From: Muribaculum sp. | GTDB lineage: Bacteria > Bacteroidota > Bacteroidia > Bacteroidales > Muribaculaceae | NCBI GenBank assembly: GCA_023664085.1 | Contig: JAMPGE010000023.1 | Coordinates: forward strand, 1 to 32,061 | Direction of reading: 5' to 3' | DNA length: 32,061 bases | In this document: positions 1-7,873 of the stretch, one piece after another | How positions within the stretch are numbered: the stretch's first letter is position 1 | How the letters are laid out: every line of letters starts with the position of its first letter | Made by a program: the position numbers and the translations under genes | Notes under the pieces: model-generated | Told to the model about the DNA's origin: nothing | Databases searched by the model: none | The model's input: only the letters and a program-made list of their open reading frames with translations

Positions 1-11
1 TCCGAGGCCTG

Positions 12-93
12 TACCCTGAGCCGGGGTCGAACCGGCACGGATTGCTCCACTGGTGTTTGAGACCAGCGCGTCTACCGATTCCGCCATCAGGGC
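12..93 (-). tRNA. tRNA-Leu (CAA anticodon)
   Basis: Read on the minus strand, the segment folds as a class II tRNA. The acceptor arms GCCCTGA and TCAGGGT pair with one terminal G-U, the T-arm contains GGTTCGACCCC, and the anticodon stem CTGGT/ACCAG encloses the loop CTCAAAC, giving anticodon CAA. The variable arm is short for a leucine tRNA. CCA is not encoded, which is common in Bacteroidetes. A promoter match lies about 10 nt upstream. Confidence 0.95.
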
Positions 94-102
94 TTTACTT
101 TG

Positions 103-133
103 CAAAGGTACTACTTTTCTTTTAATCCACAAA
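103..133 (-). promoter_or_regulatory. Promoter of tRNA-Leu
   Basis: On the minus strand there is TTTG (133-130), a 19-nt spacer and TACCTTTG (110-103). This matches the Bacteroidetes sigma-ABfr consensus TTTG-N19/20-TAnnTTTG and lies directly before the tRNA 5' end at 93. Confidence 0.8.
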
Positions 134-211
134 ATATATTTGCGATTTTACCAGACCTTATGCCTTAACAATACATCTAAGACGTTTTAAGGGGTGATTT
201 TATAATAAGAA

Positions 212-1102
212 TCATTCCAATGTTATGCCTGTGGTCCGTCTGATTTCGTCATCCCCCAGACCGAGTTGCTTCAATTTTTTTGCTATTTCTAACGCTTTGG
301 TACGTTCGCCTTCAGCTATACCTTCTGCTCTGCCTTCGGCTCGACCTTCGGCAAGACCTTCGGCTCGACCTTTCAATTCGCCTTTATATTCAGCGGAACT
401 TACGGTATTGTTATAGTCGCGCATGATTTTCAGAGAGGTCTCGTAGGCTACACGCTGCTCGGGCGTAAACTTGGCTATCTCGGCTGCCCTAAAGAAACGC
501 TCGAACACTTTGTCGCGGAAACTTTCCGGCTTGTCATCGAGAGCCGGTAGGTTCTTGATCAGGTAGAGCCAGTAGTCGGCATTATCGCTCAGCTCAGACA
601 GCGTCTTGTCAAACTTAGGCATCTCTATATAGATATAGGTAAGCTTATTGAAAAAAACCTGCTTGGTGTCTATATCCATCAGACGCACCACGTGCTTGTA
701 GCTCGGATCTCCGATATAGTCATCCATGTTGAACTTGAGGAAGGCCACCGTGTACACCTCGGGCAGACGATAGTCCCATTCGCCGCGTCTTGCAGCAGCC
801 TGCATCAGAAAGGAGGAGTAATAGATGGTCCGATCCATGAAATACCGCTGGTAAGCGTTTTGCATCTCTACAATTATATGCGAACCGTCGGCCGTCTCAC
901 AATACAAGTCATATACGGCCTTGCGGTCATCGGCCGACTTGCCGAAAACCTCCGTGTTGTTGTATGAAATATCGACTATGCGACGCGGACAGTCAAGGAT
1001 CGAGTTGAGAAACTCAATCAGAAACTCGCGGTTGGCCTGATTGCCAAACAATAGCTTGAAGCCGAAGTCGGTAAACGGATTTACATATCGCTCTGTGCAC
1101 AT
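212..1102 (-). CDS. Rpn-family PD-(D/E)XK nuclease / putative transposase
   Basis: The 296-aa protein opens with NPFTDFGFKLLFG, the hallmark start of the Rpn/PDDEXK_2 family (recombination-promoting nucleases, often annotated as transposases). The catalytic D-ExQ pattern is visible as Asp65 (VYDLYCE) and Glu79-Met-Gln81 (VEMQ). From about residue 245 the tail is a low-complexity run of four-residue AEGR/AEGL/AEGI repeats, followed by a short helical end (LGLGDDEIRRTTGI). That is the usual Rpn C-terminal architecture. The family is thought to nick or cleave DNA and promote RecA-independent recombination; the role here is unknown. A perfect promoter lies upstream, so the gene is probably expressed alone. 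No inverted repeats or target duplication were seen around it, so it is not an obvious mobile unit. Confidence 0.9.
   Translation of the reverse strand: MCTERYVNPFTDFGFKLLFGNQANREFLIEFLNSILDCPRRIVDISYNNTEVFGKSADDRKAVYDLYCETADGSHIIVEMQNAYQRYFMDRTIYYSSFLMQAAARRGEWDYRLPEVYTVAFLKFNMDDYIGDPSYKHVVRLMDIDTKQVFFNKLTYIYIEMPKFDKTLSELSDNADYWLYLIKNLPALDDKPESFRDKVFERFFRAAEIAKFTPEQRVAYETSLKIMRDYNNTVSSAEYKGELKGRAEGLAEGRAEGRAEGIAEGERTKALEIAKKLKQLGLGDDEIRRTTGITLE
308..385 (-). repeat. 12-bp tandem repeat encoding the AEGR tail
   Basis: On the plus strand, CCTTCGGCTCGA-like 12-mers recur several times with small changes. They encode the four-residue repeats in the Rpn C-terminus. The period is a multiple of three, so copy-number slippage would change tail length without shifting frame. 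Confidence 0.75.
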
Positions 1103-1129
1103 AACTCAAACATTTGGGAGTGACAACTA

Positions 1130-1161
1130 CAAAGATAGAACATTTTCACCGGCCAAACAAA
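1130..1161 (-). promoter_or_regulatory. Promoter of the Rpn-family gene
   Basis: On the minus strand there is TTTG (1161-1158), a spacer of exactly 20 nt and TATCTTTG (1137-1130). This is a full consensus match and gives a leader of about 20 nt before the ATG at 1102. Confidence 0.8.
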
Positions 1162-1246
1162 TCTCATCAAAGATGAATCCTCATAAAGATGCGGCGGCCA
1201 CATCGCCTTGTGTCTCTTATTAGAAGATTTTTAAGGCTTGGGGGAC

Positions 1247-2668
1247 TTATTCCTCCGGCTCCGGCACGTAGACGTATGCTCCAAGGGCCGGATTGCCATC
1301 GGAGAGGCGGTTGAGTCCGTCCATATCAATCAGGCATTGCGAACTTACGTATGCAGGGTTCCCCGCGCCTATGGCCGGTGATTCATCGCGCAGATGATAG
1401 TTGAAGTAATAGTCCTCGCGCACTGTATAAAATAATGGATCTGAGTCCCACAGACAGTCTATGAAGTGATCATCATCGGTGCCTTCCGATTTAAACAATA
1501 CGTTGCGCATGTATACGGCACTCCCATCCAGATCTCCTTCATTGATATCTGCGGCAAGTCCGTAGATGATCGAGTTTTCAAAACTGGCACGCATCAGAGG
1601 CTGAGTATTTTCTTCAGAGTGCCCGGGCAGGCAATGATAAAGCGAAAGAAGCGGCTGCGAGATGGCGGAATACAAGTAATAGTTGGCCAAAGTGCACTGC
1701 ACGAAATCATGTCTACCGCCTTTGAGACTTACTACGGCGTCTGCCGCCTCTGAGAAGACACATCCGTAGGCATCCACCCAGGAATATTCAGATTTGAAGG
1801 CAGTAGACTGGGAATTATGCAGCCAGGAATTGACCATCAGCAATTTGCGTCGGTCAAGATTTGAGCAAGAGTCTACTGTAAGGCCATTTGCCGTGGAACG
1901 CATGTCTACGTATTCCAACCTATTGTCAAAGCTTTCGGGAGCTATCCTTATGCCGCCCCATTGGCCGGCGAGAATGTCGTAGCCCACGTCGGGCAGTACG
2001 TTGTCAAGACGATCACCGCGCATATCAATCTTTCTACGGACATTTCCTATGGCCTCTATTGTGCCTTTTACGTCAAGAAACGCCTTGTCGTGGAATAGCA
2101 CCTGAGCTCCCGGCAGTATTCGCAGTGTCGCTCCGGGATTCACCGTGAGTGTGTCGAATATTACGTAAGGCTGCTCGGCATCGAGAGTCATATCCTTGTC
2201 TATGGTCAGACCACGAAGTCGGGTCACATTCTGTCCCCAGGCCTCGCAAAGCACACTCTGTTGCACTCCATTGGTGGTGAAAAGCAGTTCATCTTCCACC
2301 AATGCCGGTTTCTTTGTGCCGGATTCCGGTATGTAGCATTCCAGAAAGATAAAGATACTGTCGCCGGCCATGATATCGACATCTGAGAAATTTGATCCCG
2401 ACACGCCATCAACGTTTACAGAGAAATTCGAGGACGGATTCTTGAAATGGATCGAGGATATGGTGATGGCTTTCTTGGCCTTATTATATACCTTAAGACG
2501 TGCGGTGGGTGTGCCCACACCGGTGAATACCGTATCAAAACTCACAGTATCGGTTGAAAATGTGAGAACGTCGGAAGATGAAGTTGTCACGGCATCGGAT
2601 ATACATCCCGAAAGGATTAAACCAATCAGGAGCGGAAAGGTCAAAATTAAATAGCGCAAAGTTCTCAT
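1247..2668 (-). CDS. Secreted lipoprotein with beta-helix-like body
   Basis: The 473-aa protein begins with a basic, hydrophobic signal peptide ending in the lipobox LSGC (Cys22), so it should be lipid-anchored. Residues about 35-140 look like an immunoglobulin-like, choice-of-anchor type beta domain (LTFSTDTVSFDTVFTGVG and LKVYNKAKKAITI). From about residue 150 on, repeated short strand/turn segments with phrases such as NSWLHNS, FENSIIYG and RNVLF resemble a right-handed parallel beta-helix. The end (LSDGNPALGAYVY) resembles the closing segment of Bacteroidales beta-helix surface proteins. No enzymatic residues could be assigned. It is likely a periplasmic or surface protein, perhaps polysaccharide-associated. 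It is divergent from lpxB and has no clear partner. Confidence 0.75.
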   Translation of the reverse strand: MRTLRYLILTFPLLIGLILSGCISDAVTTSSSDVLTFSTDTVSFDTVFTGVGTPTARLKVYNKAKKAITISSIHFKNPSSNFSVNVDGVSGSNFSDVDIMAGDSIFIFLECYIPESGTKKPALVEDELLFTTNGVQQSVLCEAWGQNVTRLRGLTIDKDMTLDAEQPYVIFDTLTVNPGATLRILPGAQVLFHDKAFLDVKGTIEAIGNVRRKIDMRGDRLDNVLPDVGYDILAGQWGGIRIAPESFDNRLEYVDMRSTANGLTVDSCSNLDRRKLLMVNSWLHNSQSTAFKSEYSWVDAYGCVFSEAADAVVSLKGGRHDFVQCTLANYYLYSAISQPLLSLYHCLPGHSEENTQPLMRASFENSIIYGLAADINEGDLDGSAVYMRNVLFKSEGTDDDHFIDCLWDSDPLFYTVREDYYFNYHLRDESPAIGAGNPAYVSSQCLIDMDGLNRLSDGNPALGAYVYVPEPEE

Positions 2669-2687
2669 AATAATGATTGATACTGCA

Positions 2688-2726
2688 GCGTTAAAAAAAA
2701 TGATAGCTGTCTTATCTATTAACGCT
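2688..2726. repeat. Inverted repeat in the lipoprotein/lpxB divergent spacer
   Basis: AGCGTTAA and TTAACGCT form 8-bp arms around an AT-rich loop of about 23 nt, in the 214-bp spacer between the two divergent genes. It could be an operator or a leader hairpin. No consensus TAnnTTTG was recognised in this spacer. Confidence 0.35.
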
Positions 2727-2882
2727 CAAAACAGAAAGATAGTGCAATCTCTTATGCATTTACCCCCATTTCATATAATTTTTATGGCGTTGGGGCTGTA
2801 AACAATGAGAATGAAACAACGCTTAAAAGCGACATAAATCCATTACAAATAGGTAGCGCTTAGTAGCTAAAACCACTTCTAT

Positions 2883-4025
2883 ATGAAATATATGCTGATA
2901 GCCGGGGAGACATCCGGTGATGTGCACGCCTCAAGACTGATACGCCACATACGGGAGCAGGACCCGGAGGCTCGGTTTCGTTTTGTGGGAGGCGACATGA
3001 TGGCGCGCGAGGCCCGCGTGGCTCCTGATCTTCACTATCGGGAGATGAACGTGATGGGCTTCTCGGAAGTGATCCGCAAGTTTCCCGTGATTTACCGTAA
3101 TCTCCGCAACGCCCGCTCCATTCTGCGGGAGTTTCGGCCCGACGTACTCATCCTTGTGGATTATCCCGGATTCAATCTGAAGATGGCGAAATATGCCCAC
3201 AGGCTTGGCATTCGCACCGAATATTACATTTCTCCCAAGTTGTGGGCTTGGAAAGAATGGCGGATCCGGACCATGCGTAAGTACGTGGACCGCATTCTAT
3301 CGATCCTGCCTTTTGAAAAGGATTTTTTTAGAGAAAGAGGCTTTGATAAGATCGTTTACGTCGGCAATCCTTCCGTGGAGGAAATAGATTATAATTTAGG
3401 ACATTTACCTCCCAAAAAGCATCTTTGCGAGCGTCAGGGCATCAGCGACGAACGTCCGATTATAGCACTTTTGCCCGGTTCGCGAAAATCAGAGATTCGC
3501 AACAATCTGCCACTCATGCTTGAAGCCGTGAGACGTTATCCGGAGTTTCAGTATGCCGTGGCGGCCGCTCCGGCCATTCCCGAGAAGTTTTATCGCGAAG
3601 TGGCGCAGGATCCCGGGCTTACGGTGATTTTCGACAGCACCGTGCCCCTGCTTAAGTACAGTACCGCCGCTCTGGTCACTTCCGGCACCGCTACTCTCGA
3701 GACCTCCCTTGTGGGCACTCCACAAGTGGTGTGTTACCGCGCCAACGGCAGCAAACTCTCATATAGGATTATGGAGAAACTTTTGAAGATTAAATACGTA
3801 TCTCTGCCTAATCTTATAATGGGGAGGATGATGATCCCGGAGTTGCTGGTGTGTTACTGCACCCCGGATGCCATAAGCCGGGAGTTGTCACCGCTTCTTC
3901 AGCCTTCTCCCCAACGCGACCGCCAGCTGGCCGGATGCAAGGCCCTGCGCCGCAAACTCGGCACTTTCAATGCCCCCGACTTCGCCGCCGAACTCATAGT
4001 GTCGGCCCTCCTCCCGTCTTCCTGA
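2883..4025 (+). CDS. lpxB: Lipid-A-disaccharide synthase
   Basis: This GT19 glycosyltransferase joins UDP-2,3-diacylglucosamine to lipid X to make the lipid A disaccharide at the inner face of the inner membrane. The 380 aa match the family length. Visible motifs are GETSGD (8-13), DYPGFN (93-98), SPKLWAW (117-123), VGNPSVEE (about 160-167), LLPGSRKSEI (196-205) and the nucleotide-binding region SGTATLE followed by YVSLPNLIMG. The start at 2883 is the only one that keeps the N-terminal MLIAGETSGD strand. In many Bacteroidetes lpxB follows surE; here it stands alone. It is closed by a hairpin shared with convergent pckA. Confidence 0.97.
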   Translation: MKYMLIAGETSGDVHASRLIRHIREQDPEARFRFVGGDMMAREARVAPDLHYREMNVMGFSEVIRKFPVIYRNLRNARSILREFRPDVLILVDYPGFNLKMAKYAHRLGIRTEYYISPKLWAWKEWRIRTMRKYVDRILSILPFEKDFFRERGFDKIVYVGNPSVEEIDYNLGHLPPKKHLCERQGISDERPIIALLPGSRKSEIRNNLPLMLEAVRRYPEFQYAVAAAPAIPEKFYREVAQDPGLTVIFDSTVPLLKYSTAALVTSGTATLETSLVGTPQVVCYRANGSKLSYRIMEKLLKIKYVSLPNLIMGRMMIPELLVCYCTPDAISRELSPLLQPSPQRDRQLAGCKALRRKLGTFNAPDFAAELIVSALLPSS

Positions 4026-4047
4026 AGCCTCTTCACAACTCAATGAC

Positions 4048-4084
4048 AAAGGGGATTGTGCCGGAAAGCACAATCCCCCTTTTT
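4048..4084. terminator. Bidirectional terminator between lpxB and pckA
   Basis: The arms GGGGATTGTGC (4051-4061) and GCACAATCCCC (4068-4078) form a perfect 11-bp stem. It has A residues before and a T run after, so it works as an intrinsic terminator on both strands for the two convergent genes. Confidence 0.9.
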
Positions 4085-4105
4085 CTATTGAATTTCGGTA
4101 ATTTA

Positions 4106-5710
4106 TCAGAGTTTCGGACCGGCGGCCACAAGCTTCTTGCCGGCTTCGTTGTTCTCGAATTTCTTGAAGTTTTCGATAAACATGGAAGCAAGTTTCTGAG
4201 CCTTTTCATCCCACTCCTTGGGATCGGTGTAAGTGTCGCGGGGATCAAGGATCCTGGGATCTACGCCGGGCAGTTCTGTCGGGATCACAAAGTCGAAATA
4301 AGGCAGTATCTTGGTGGGTGCCTTGTCGATGTCTCCGTTGAGGATATCATCGATTATGCCGCGTGTATCCCTGATGGAGATACGTTTGCCGGTGCCGTTC
4401 CAGCCGGTGTTTACGAGGTAGGCCCTGGCTCCGTTGGCTGTCATCTTCTTCTCAAGCTCCTCTGCATATTTTGTGGGGTGCAGGGAAAGGAATGCCTGGC
4501 CGAAGCAGGCGGAGAAGGTGGGAGTAGGCTCGGTGATGCCGCGCTCGGTGCCGGCGAGCTTGGCGGTGAAGCCGGAAAGGAAGTAGTATTTGGCCTGTTC
4601 GTTGTTGAGCAGGGCCACAGGAGGAAGCACACCGAAGGCATCGGCGGAAAGGAAAATCACGCGTTCTGCGGCGGGACCTTTCGACACGGGCTTAACGATG
4701 TTCTTGATATGGTAGATAGGATAGGATACACGGGTGTTTTCGGTGACGCTCTTGTCAGCGAAATCGCAGTGTCCCTCAGCATCCACGGTGACGTTCTCAA
4801 GAAGGGCGTCGCGCGTGATTGCATTGTAGATATCGGGCTCTGCATCCTTGTCAAGGTTGATCACCTTGGCATAGCAGCCGCCTTCATAGTTGAATACGCC
4901 GTCATCGTCCCATCCGTGTTCGTCATCACCGATCAGCAGACGCTTGGGATCGGTAGAAAGGGTAGTCTTGCCGGTGCCGGAGAGTCCGAAGAAGATGGCG
5001 GTGTTTTTGCCTTCGAGGTCGGTGTTGGCAGAGCAATGCATGGATGCGATGCCGCGAAGCGGGTTGAAGTAGTTCATCATTGAGAAGAGGCCCTTCTTCA
5101 TTTCACCGCCGTACCAGGTGTTGATGATCACCTGCTCACGCTCCTTGATATTGAAGGCCACTACGGTCTCGGAGTGCAGGCCGAGTTCTTTGTAGTTTTC
5201 GCATTTTGCCTTGGAGGCGTTGAATACCACGAAATCGGGCACAAACTCCTCGAGCTCTTCCTTGTCGGGACGTATAAACATGTTGGTTACAAAGTGGGCC
5301 TGCCATGCCACTTCCATGATGAAGCGTACGCGCAGACGGGTAGCCGGGTTGGCCCCGCAATAGCAGTCTACCACATACAGAGTCTTGTCGGAAAGCTCTT
5401 TTACGGCTTTTTCACGAAGTTCGTCCCACACCTTGGTGGTGATGGGTTTGTTGTCGTTTTTATAGCCGTCGGTAGTCCACCATACGGTGTCTTCTGTCAC
5501 TTCGTCTTTTACCAGATATTTATCTTTGGGGCTGCGGCCGGTATATACGCCGGTGAATACGTCGACTGCTCCGAGATCTGTGAGATAGCCTTTTTCGTAG
5601 CCAACAAGGTCCGGATTGGTCTCGTCCTTAAACAAATCTTCATAGGAGGGATTGTGGATGATGTTTTTCACATCCTTAATCCCATACTGGGACAAATCTA
5701 TTTTTGCCAT
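4106..5710 (-). CDS. pckA: Phosphoenolpyruvate carboxykinase (ATP)
   Basis: The 534-aa enzyme interconverts oxaloacetate + ATP and PEP + CO2 + ADP in the cytoplasm. In succinate-forming Bacteroidales it runs mainly toward oxaloacetate, fixing CO2 and gaining ATP. The sequence shows the substrate arginine motif TGRSPKDK (57-64), the kinase-1 P-loop GLSGTGKTT (242-250), the metal-binding kinase-2 motif GDDEHGW (261-267) and the late motif [13 protein letters not shown]. Length and start agree with the family. Together with frdCAB elsewhere in the window it covers two key steps of the PEP-to-succinate branch. It is transcribed from a strong promoter 235-265 nt upstream, through an unusually long leader that has its own entry. 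Confidence 0.98.
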   Translation of the reverse strand: MAKIDLSQYGIKDVKNIIHNPSYEDLFKDETNPDLVGYEKGYLTDLGAVDVFTGVYTGRSPKDKYLVKDEVTEDTVWWTTDGYKNDNKPITTKVWDELREKAVKELSDKTLYVVDCYCGANPATRLRVRFIMEVAWQAHFVTNMFIRPDKEELEEFVPDFVVFNASKAKCENYKELGLHSETVVAFNIKEREQVIINTWYGGEMKKGLFSMMNYFNPLRGIASMHCSANTDLEGKNTAIFFGLSGTGKTTLSTDPKRLLIGDDEHGWDDDGVFNYEGGCYAKVINLDKDAEPDIYNAITRDALLENVTVDAEGHCDFADKSVTENTRVSYPIYHIKNIVKPVSKGPAAERVIFLSADAFGVLPPVALLNNEQAKYYFLSGFTAKLAGTERGITEPTPTFSACFGQAFLSLHPTKYAEELEKKMTANGARAYLVNTGWNGTGKRISIRDTRGIIDDILNGDIDKAPTKILPYFDFVIPTELPGVDPRILDPRDTYTDPKEWDEKAQKLASMFIENFKKFENNEAGKKLVAAGPKL

Positions 5711-5938
5711 AGTAACGTAAGGATTATTAATTGGGTTATTTTCTTATTTTTACCTTAATTAGATGATCTGACCTCACCGGGGAACAAAAGCCCTCGTGAA
5801 GCCCGGATTGGGATGCAACTGTCGCCTTCTTCGCGACGTTGTGGGCGAACCTGTATAGGAATAAGACGAATACAATTCGTCTTACCTATTATATAACAAT
5901 CGAACCCGTGTCAAAAGATTAGACCTCAATTCGATTTT
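5711..5938 (-). promoter_or_regulatory. Long structured leader (or small RNA) upstream of pckA
   Basis: The stretch between the promoter and the pckA ATG has no credible ORF but is rich in stable hairpins. One is an 18-bp-class stem at 5855-5889 (arms TAAGACGAAT/ATTCGTCTTA extended by ATAGG/CCTAT). One lies at 5816-5841 (CAAC-GTCGC/GCGAC-GTTG). A further pairing is CCGGG (5777-5781) with CCCGG (5802-5806). No poly-T terminator follows, so it may be a 5' UTR control element for pckA, or a processed, 6S-like free-standing RNA. No riboswitch class was recognised. Confidence 0.5.
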
Positions 5939-5942
5939 ATTG

Positions 5943-5974
5943 CAAAATTAACTCTTTTTATTAAATAAATCAAA
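5943..5974 (-). promoter_or_regulatory. Promoter driving the pckA leader
   Basis: On the minus strand there is TTTG (5974-5971), a 20-nt spacer and TAATTTTG (5950-5943). This is a perfect consensus match. Transcription should start near 5937, leaving about 225 nt before the pckA ATG. Confidence 0.8.
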
Positions 5975-6036
5975 ATTTAAAGGATCCGAATCGGCCTTTC
6001 AAGTTACTGGCGAATTTAGAACACATCTCTCATAAG

Positions 6037-6101
6037 CTTATGAATCGGGATGCTCTTTTCAGTTTATGAATCGGGATGCTCTTTTCAGTTTATGAATCGG
6101 G
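6037..6101. repeat. 26-bp tandem repeat, 2.5 copies
   Basis: Copies start at 6037, 6063 and 6089 (the last is partial). The unit begins TTTATGAATCGGGATGCTC. The first two copies differ at a single base. The array ends a few bases before the stop codon of the neighbouring minus-strand gene, so it lies in that gene's 3' UTR. Confidence 0.85.
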
Positions 6102-6107
6102 GCGATC

Positions 6108-7508
6108 TTAGATGAATCTGATGCGGGCTTTGCGCACCACTCGCCAGATGTTGTCTTCAAACACCGCCGTGCCCGGTGTCTCTGTGATGATACCGGTTTT
6201 TCCTTTGGTATCCGTGATGTCCATGGCCACACATCCCCCCGAAAGCATTTCAAGCGGCCGGGTGAACGACACTTCCGGCACCGACGAATGCTCGGCCACG
6301 CGGAATGATCCGGTCACTCCGTCGGCTGTGTCGAGGATATAGATGGAATGGCCCGGATTGAGAGAGCGGTCCGCTCTTACAAACTGGCCGCGGCTGTTGA
6401 CCCGGCCAAGGAATATCTGGCGGCTTCGCGAAGCGGCTGTGGAAGCCGAGGTTTTGGCGGACGCGGCTGTGACGGCACTTGCGGCTGCCGTCTCAGGGGC
6501 TCCCTGCAGCCGTCCTAATTCTCCTCTCAGTCGGTCCACTTCCTGCTGAAGCGTCTCCACTTGCTCGGACATGGCGTCATTTTGACGGGTGACTGTGTCC
6601 AGTTGACGCGTAAGATCGCGAATCTCTTCCTGCTTCAGCGCAAGATTTTCCGCATATTTCTCACGCATTCTCGCTGCGTCGCCTTCTGCCGCAATATTGG
6701 TGGGCGTGGCGACGGATTCGCGCTGGGCGGTGGCTCCGACAGTGAAGCTATGGCTCTGACCGGCTGATACAGTTGAAGCCGGTGCGGGTGAAGAGGGCCG
6801 CTGTCTGGATCGCTCCGGGCCTGGATCTTCGTTGTCATCGTCTCCTTTTTTCATATTCCTGGACGCATATACCACTAAGGCGATCACGGCTATCACGAGC
6901 AGGGCAAGGGCCACGATATAAATCCATGTAGACGAACTTTGCTTTTTGGCGGGGGCCTCGATAGAGTCAGTCACCGCCATGGAGTCTTCCGCCAAAAGGG
7001 AGTCTTCCGCCACTTCGGTAAGCTGTTCCACTGTCTGGGGTATTTCCTCGGTCTCCGACTGGGGGGTGTCGACCGCGGCAACGGCTTCTTCTGCCTCTTG
7101 AGCTTTGGTGGCGGGGGCGGTCACACTCATCTTATTAAGCTGTTGCCGTATCTGACTCTTGGCGCCGCTGCGAACTCCGTCTGCATTCAATCCTGCCGTA
7201 GCCAAGGCTGTCTTCGACCAGTATTCCACAAGTTTTTCCTTGTCCCACGATTCATAGTCGGCGGGCACCGGAATATTTTTGAAGGCTTTGATGTTTTCCT
7301 TCTCCTTGCTTTTGAGCGTGCTCTCCAGATCAGAGAGCGAGGATGGGTTTTTGGAGTCGAGATAGTCGGATCCGTTGTTGGCCCAACGAAGATATATTTT
7401 TGCGGATATAGCCCTGGCCTTCTCCATCTCGTCTTTGGTGACGGAGAATGCCGGAATCCCTACACCGACAATCAGTAACAGACTAAGAGCAATTCTGCGA
7501 AGTGTCAT
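6108..7508 (-). CDS. Membrane-anchored coiled-coil protein of unknown function
   Basis: The 466-aa protein is not recognised. Residues 1-22 are a signal peptide (ending IPAFS). Residues 23-130 form a charged, likely helical extracytoplasmic domain. Residues 131-192 are an acidic, low-complexity linker. Residues 195-214 are a transmembrane helix (WIYIVALALLVIAVIALVVY), followed by a basic/acidic turn. Residues 275-336 form a coiled coil (heptads around MREKYAENLALKQEEIRDL). An Ala/Ser linker follows, and residues 364-466 form a compact beta-rich domain. The topology suggests a periplasmic N-terminus and a cytoplasmic coiled coil with the C-terminal domain, as in an envelope scaffold or signalling protein. 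The gene is probably read from a promoter at 7797-7828, across an inverted-repeat element. Confidence 0.75.
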   Translation of the reverse strand: MTLRRIALSLLLIVGVGIPAFSVTKDEMEKARAISAKIYLRWANNGSDYLDSKNPSSLSDLESTLKSKEKENIKAFKNIPVPADYESWDKEKLVEYWSKTALATAGLNADGVRSGAKSQIRQQLNKMSVTAPATKAQEAEEAVAAVDTPQSETEEIPQTVEQLTEVAEDSLLAEDSMAVTDSIEAPAKKQSSSTWIYIVALALLVIAVIALVVYASRNMKKGDDDNEDPGPERSRQRPSSPAPASTVSAGQSHSFTVGATAQRESVATPTNIAAEGDAARMREKYAENLALKQEEIRDLTRQLDTVTRQNDAMSEQVETLQQEVDRLRGELGRLQGAPETAAASAVTAASAKTSASTAASRSRQIFLGRVNSRGQFVRADRSLNPGHSIYILDTADGVTGSFRVAEHSSVPEVSFTRPLEMLSGGCVAMDITDTKGKTGIITETPGTAVFEDNIWRVVRKARIRFI

Positions 7509-7538
7509 ATTTTTAAGCTGTTGAAATGAGTGACCTAT

Positions 7539-7733
7539 TGAAGTTGTCTAAACTTATTTTGTCGTTAAGATTTGGTAAGATTTAGGAGAAAATTTCCTTC
7601 ATCGAAGAGAGAGCGATGCCTGCATCGTGACTTATGAGATGATGAAAATTCACCCTAAAGATTGCCAAAGGTTAATGACAAGAAAGAATTTAAAACTGAT
7701 TTTAAATTTCGTAAATAAGTTTTGACAACTTCA
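7539..7733. repeat. 195-bp element bounded by 21-bp inverted repeats
   Basis: The left arm 7539-7559 (TGAAGTTGTC-T-AAACTTATTT) and the right arm 7713-7733 (reverse complement TGAAGTTGTC-A-AAACTTATTT) match at 20 of 21 positions around a 153-bp core. The element begins 31 bp upstream of an ATG. Size and placement resemble Bacteroidales invertible promoters, but the core holds only near-miss TAnnnTTTG boxes. A small non-autonomous element is the alternative. Confidence 0.6.
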
Positions 7734-7796
7734 TTGTAAAATATCCCGGAGTGCGATTAAGGCAACCCTGAAATTTCCATCTTATCATGGGAATTG

Positions 7797-7828
7797 CAAA
7801 GTTATTAATAATCTCTGAAAATTACAAA
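7797..7828 (-). promoter_or_regulatory. Promoter toward the coiled-coil protein gene
   Basis: On the minus strand there is TTTG (7828-7825), exactly 20 nt, then TAACTTTG (7804-7797). This is a perfect consensus match about 285 nt upstream of the ATG at 7508. The transcript would read through the inverted-repeat element. Confidence 0.75.
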
Positions 7829-7873
7829 CTCAAGTTTCGCAAGAAGCTTCGGATATTCCTATTTCCCTGTTTC

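Larger units (their letters stand above)
7509..7873. other. 365-bp intergenic stretch with promoter and inverted repeats
   Basis: There is no credible gene here. The spacer between the SulP gene and the coiled-coil protein holds a consensus promoter pointing to the latter (7797-7828) and a 195-bp element bounded by 21-bp inverted repeats (7539-7733). The rest is AT-rich without recognised structure. Confidence 0.7.

Noticed and set aside
212..1102. Complete insertion sequence around the Rpn-family gene
   Set aside because: No terminal inverted repeats or target duplication were found; the Rpn family often occurs as single chromosomal genes.
3851..5083. 410-codon plus-strand frame opposite pckA
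   Set aside because: It is antisense to pckA, crosses the bidirectional terminator and resembles no protein family.
6037..6101. CRISPR array
   Set aside because: The repeats are direct tandem copies with no spacers and there are no cas genes in the window.
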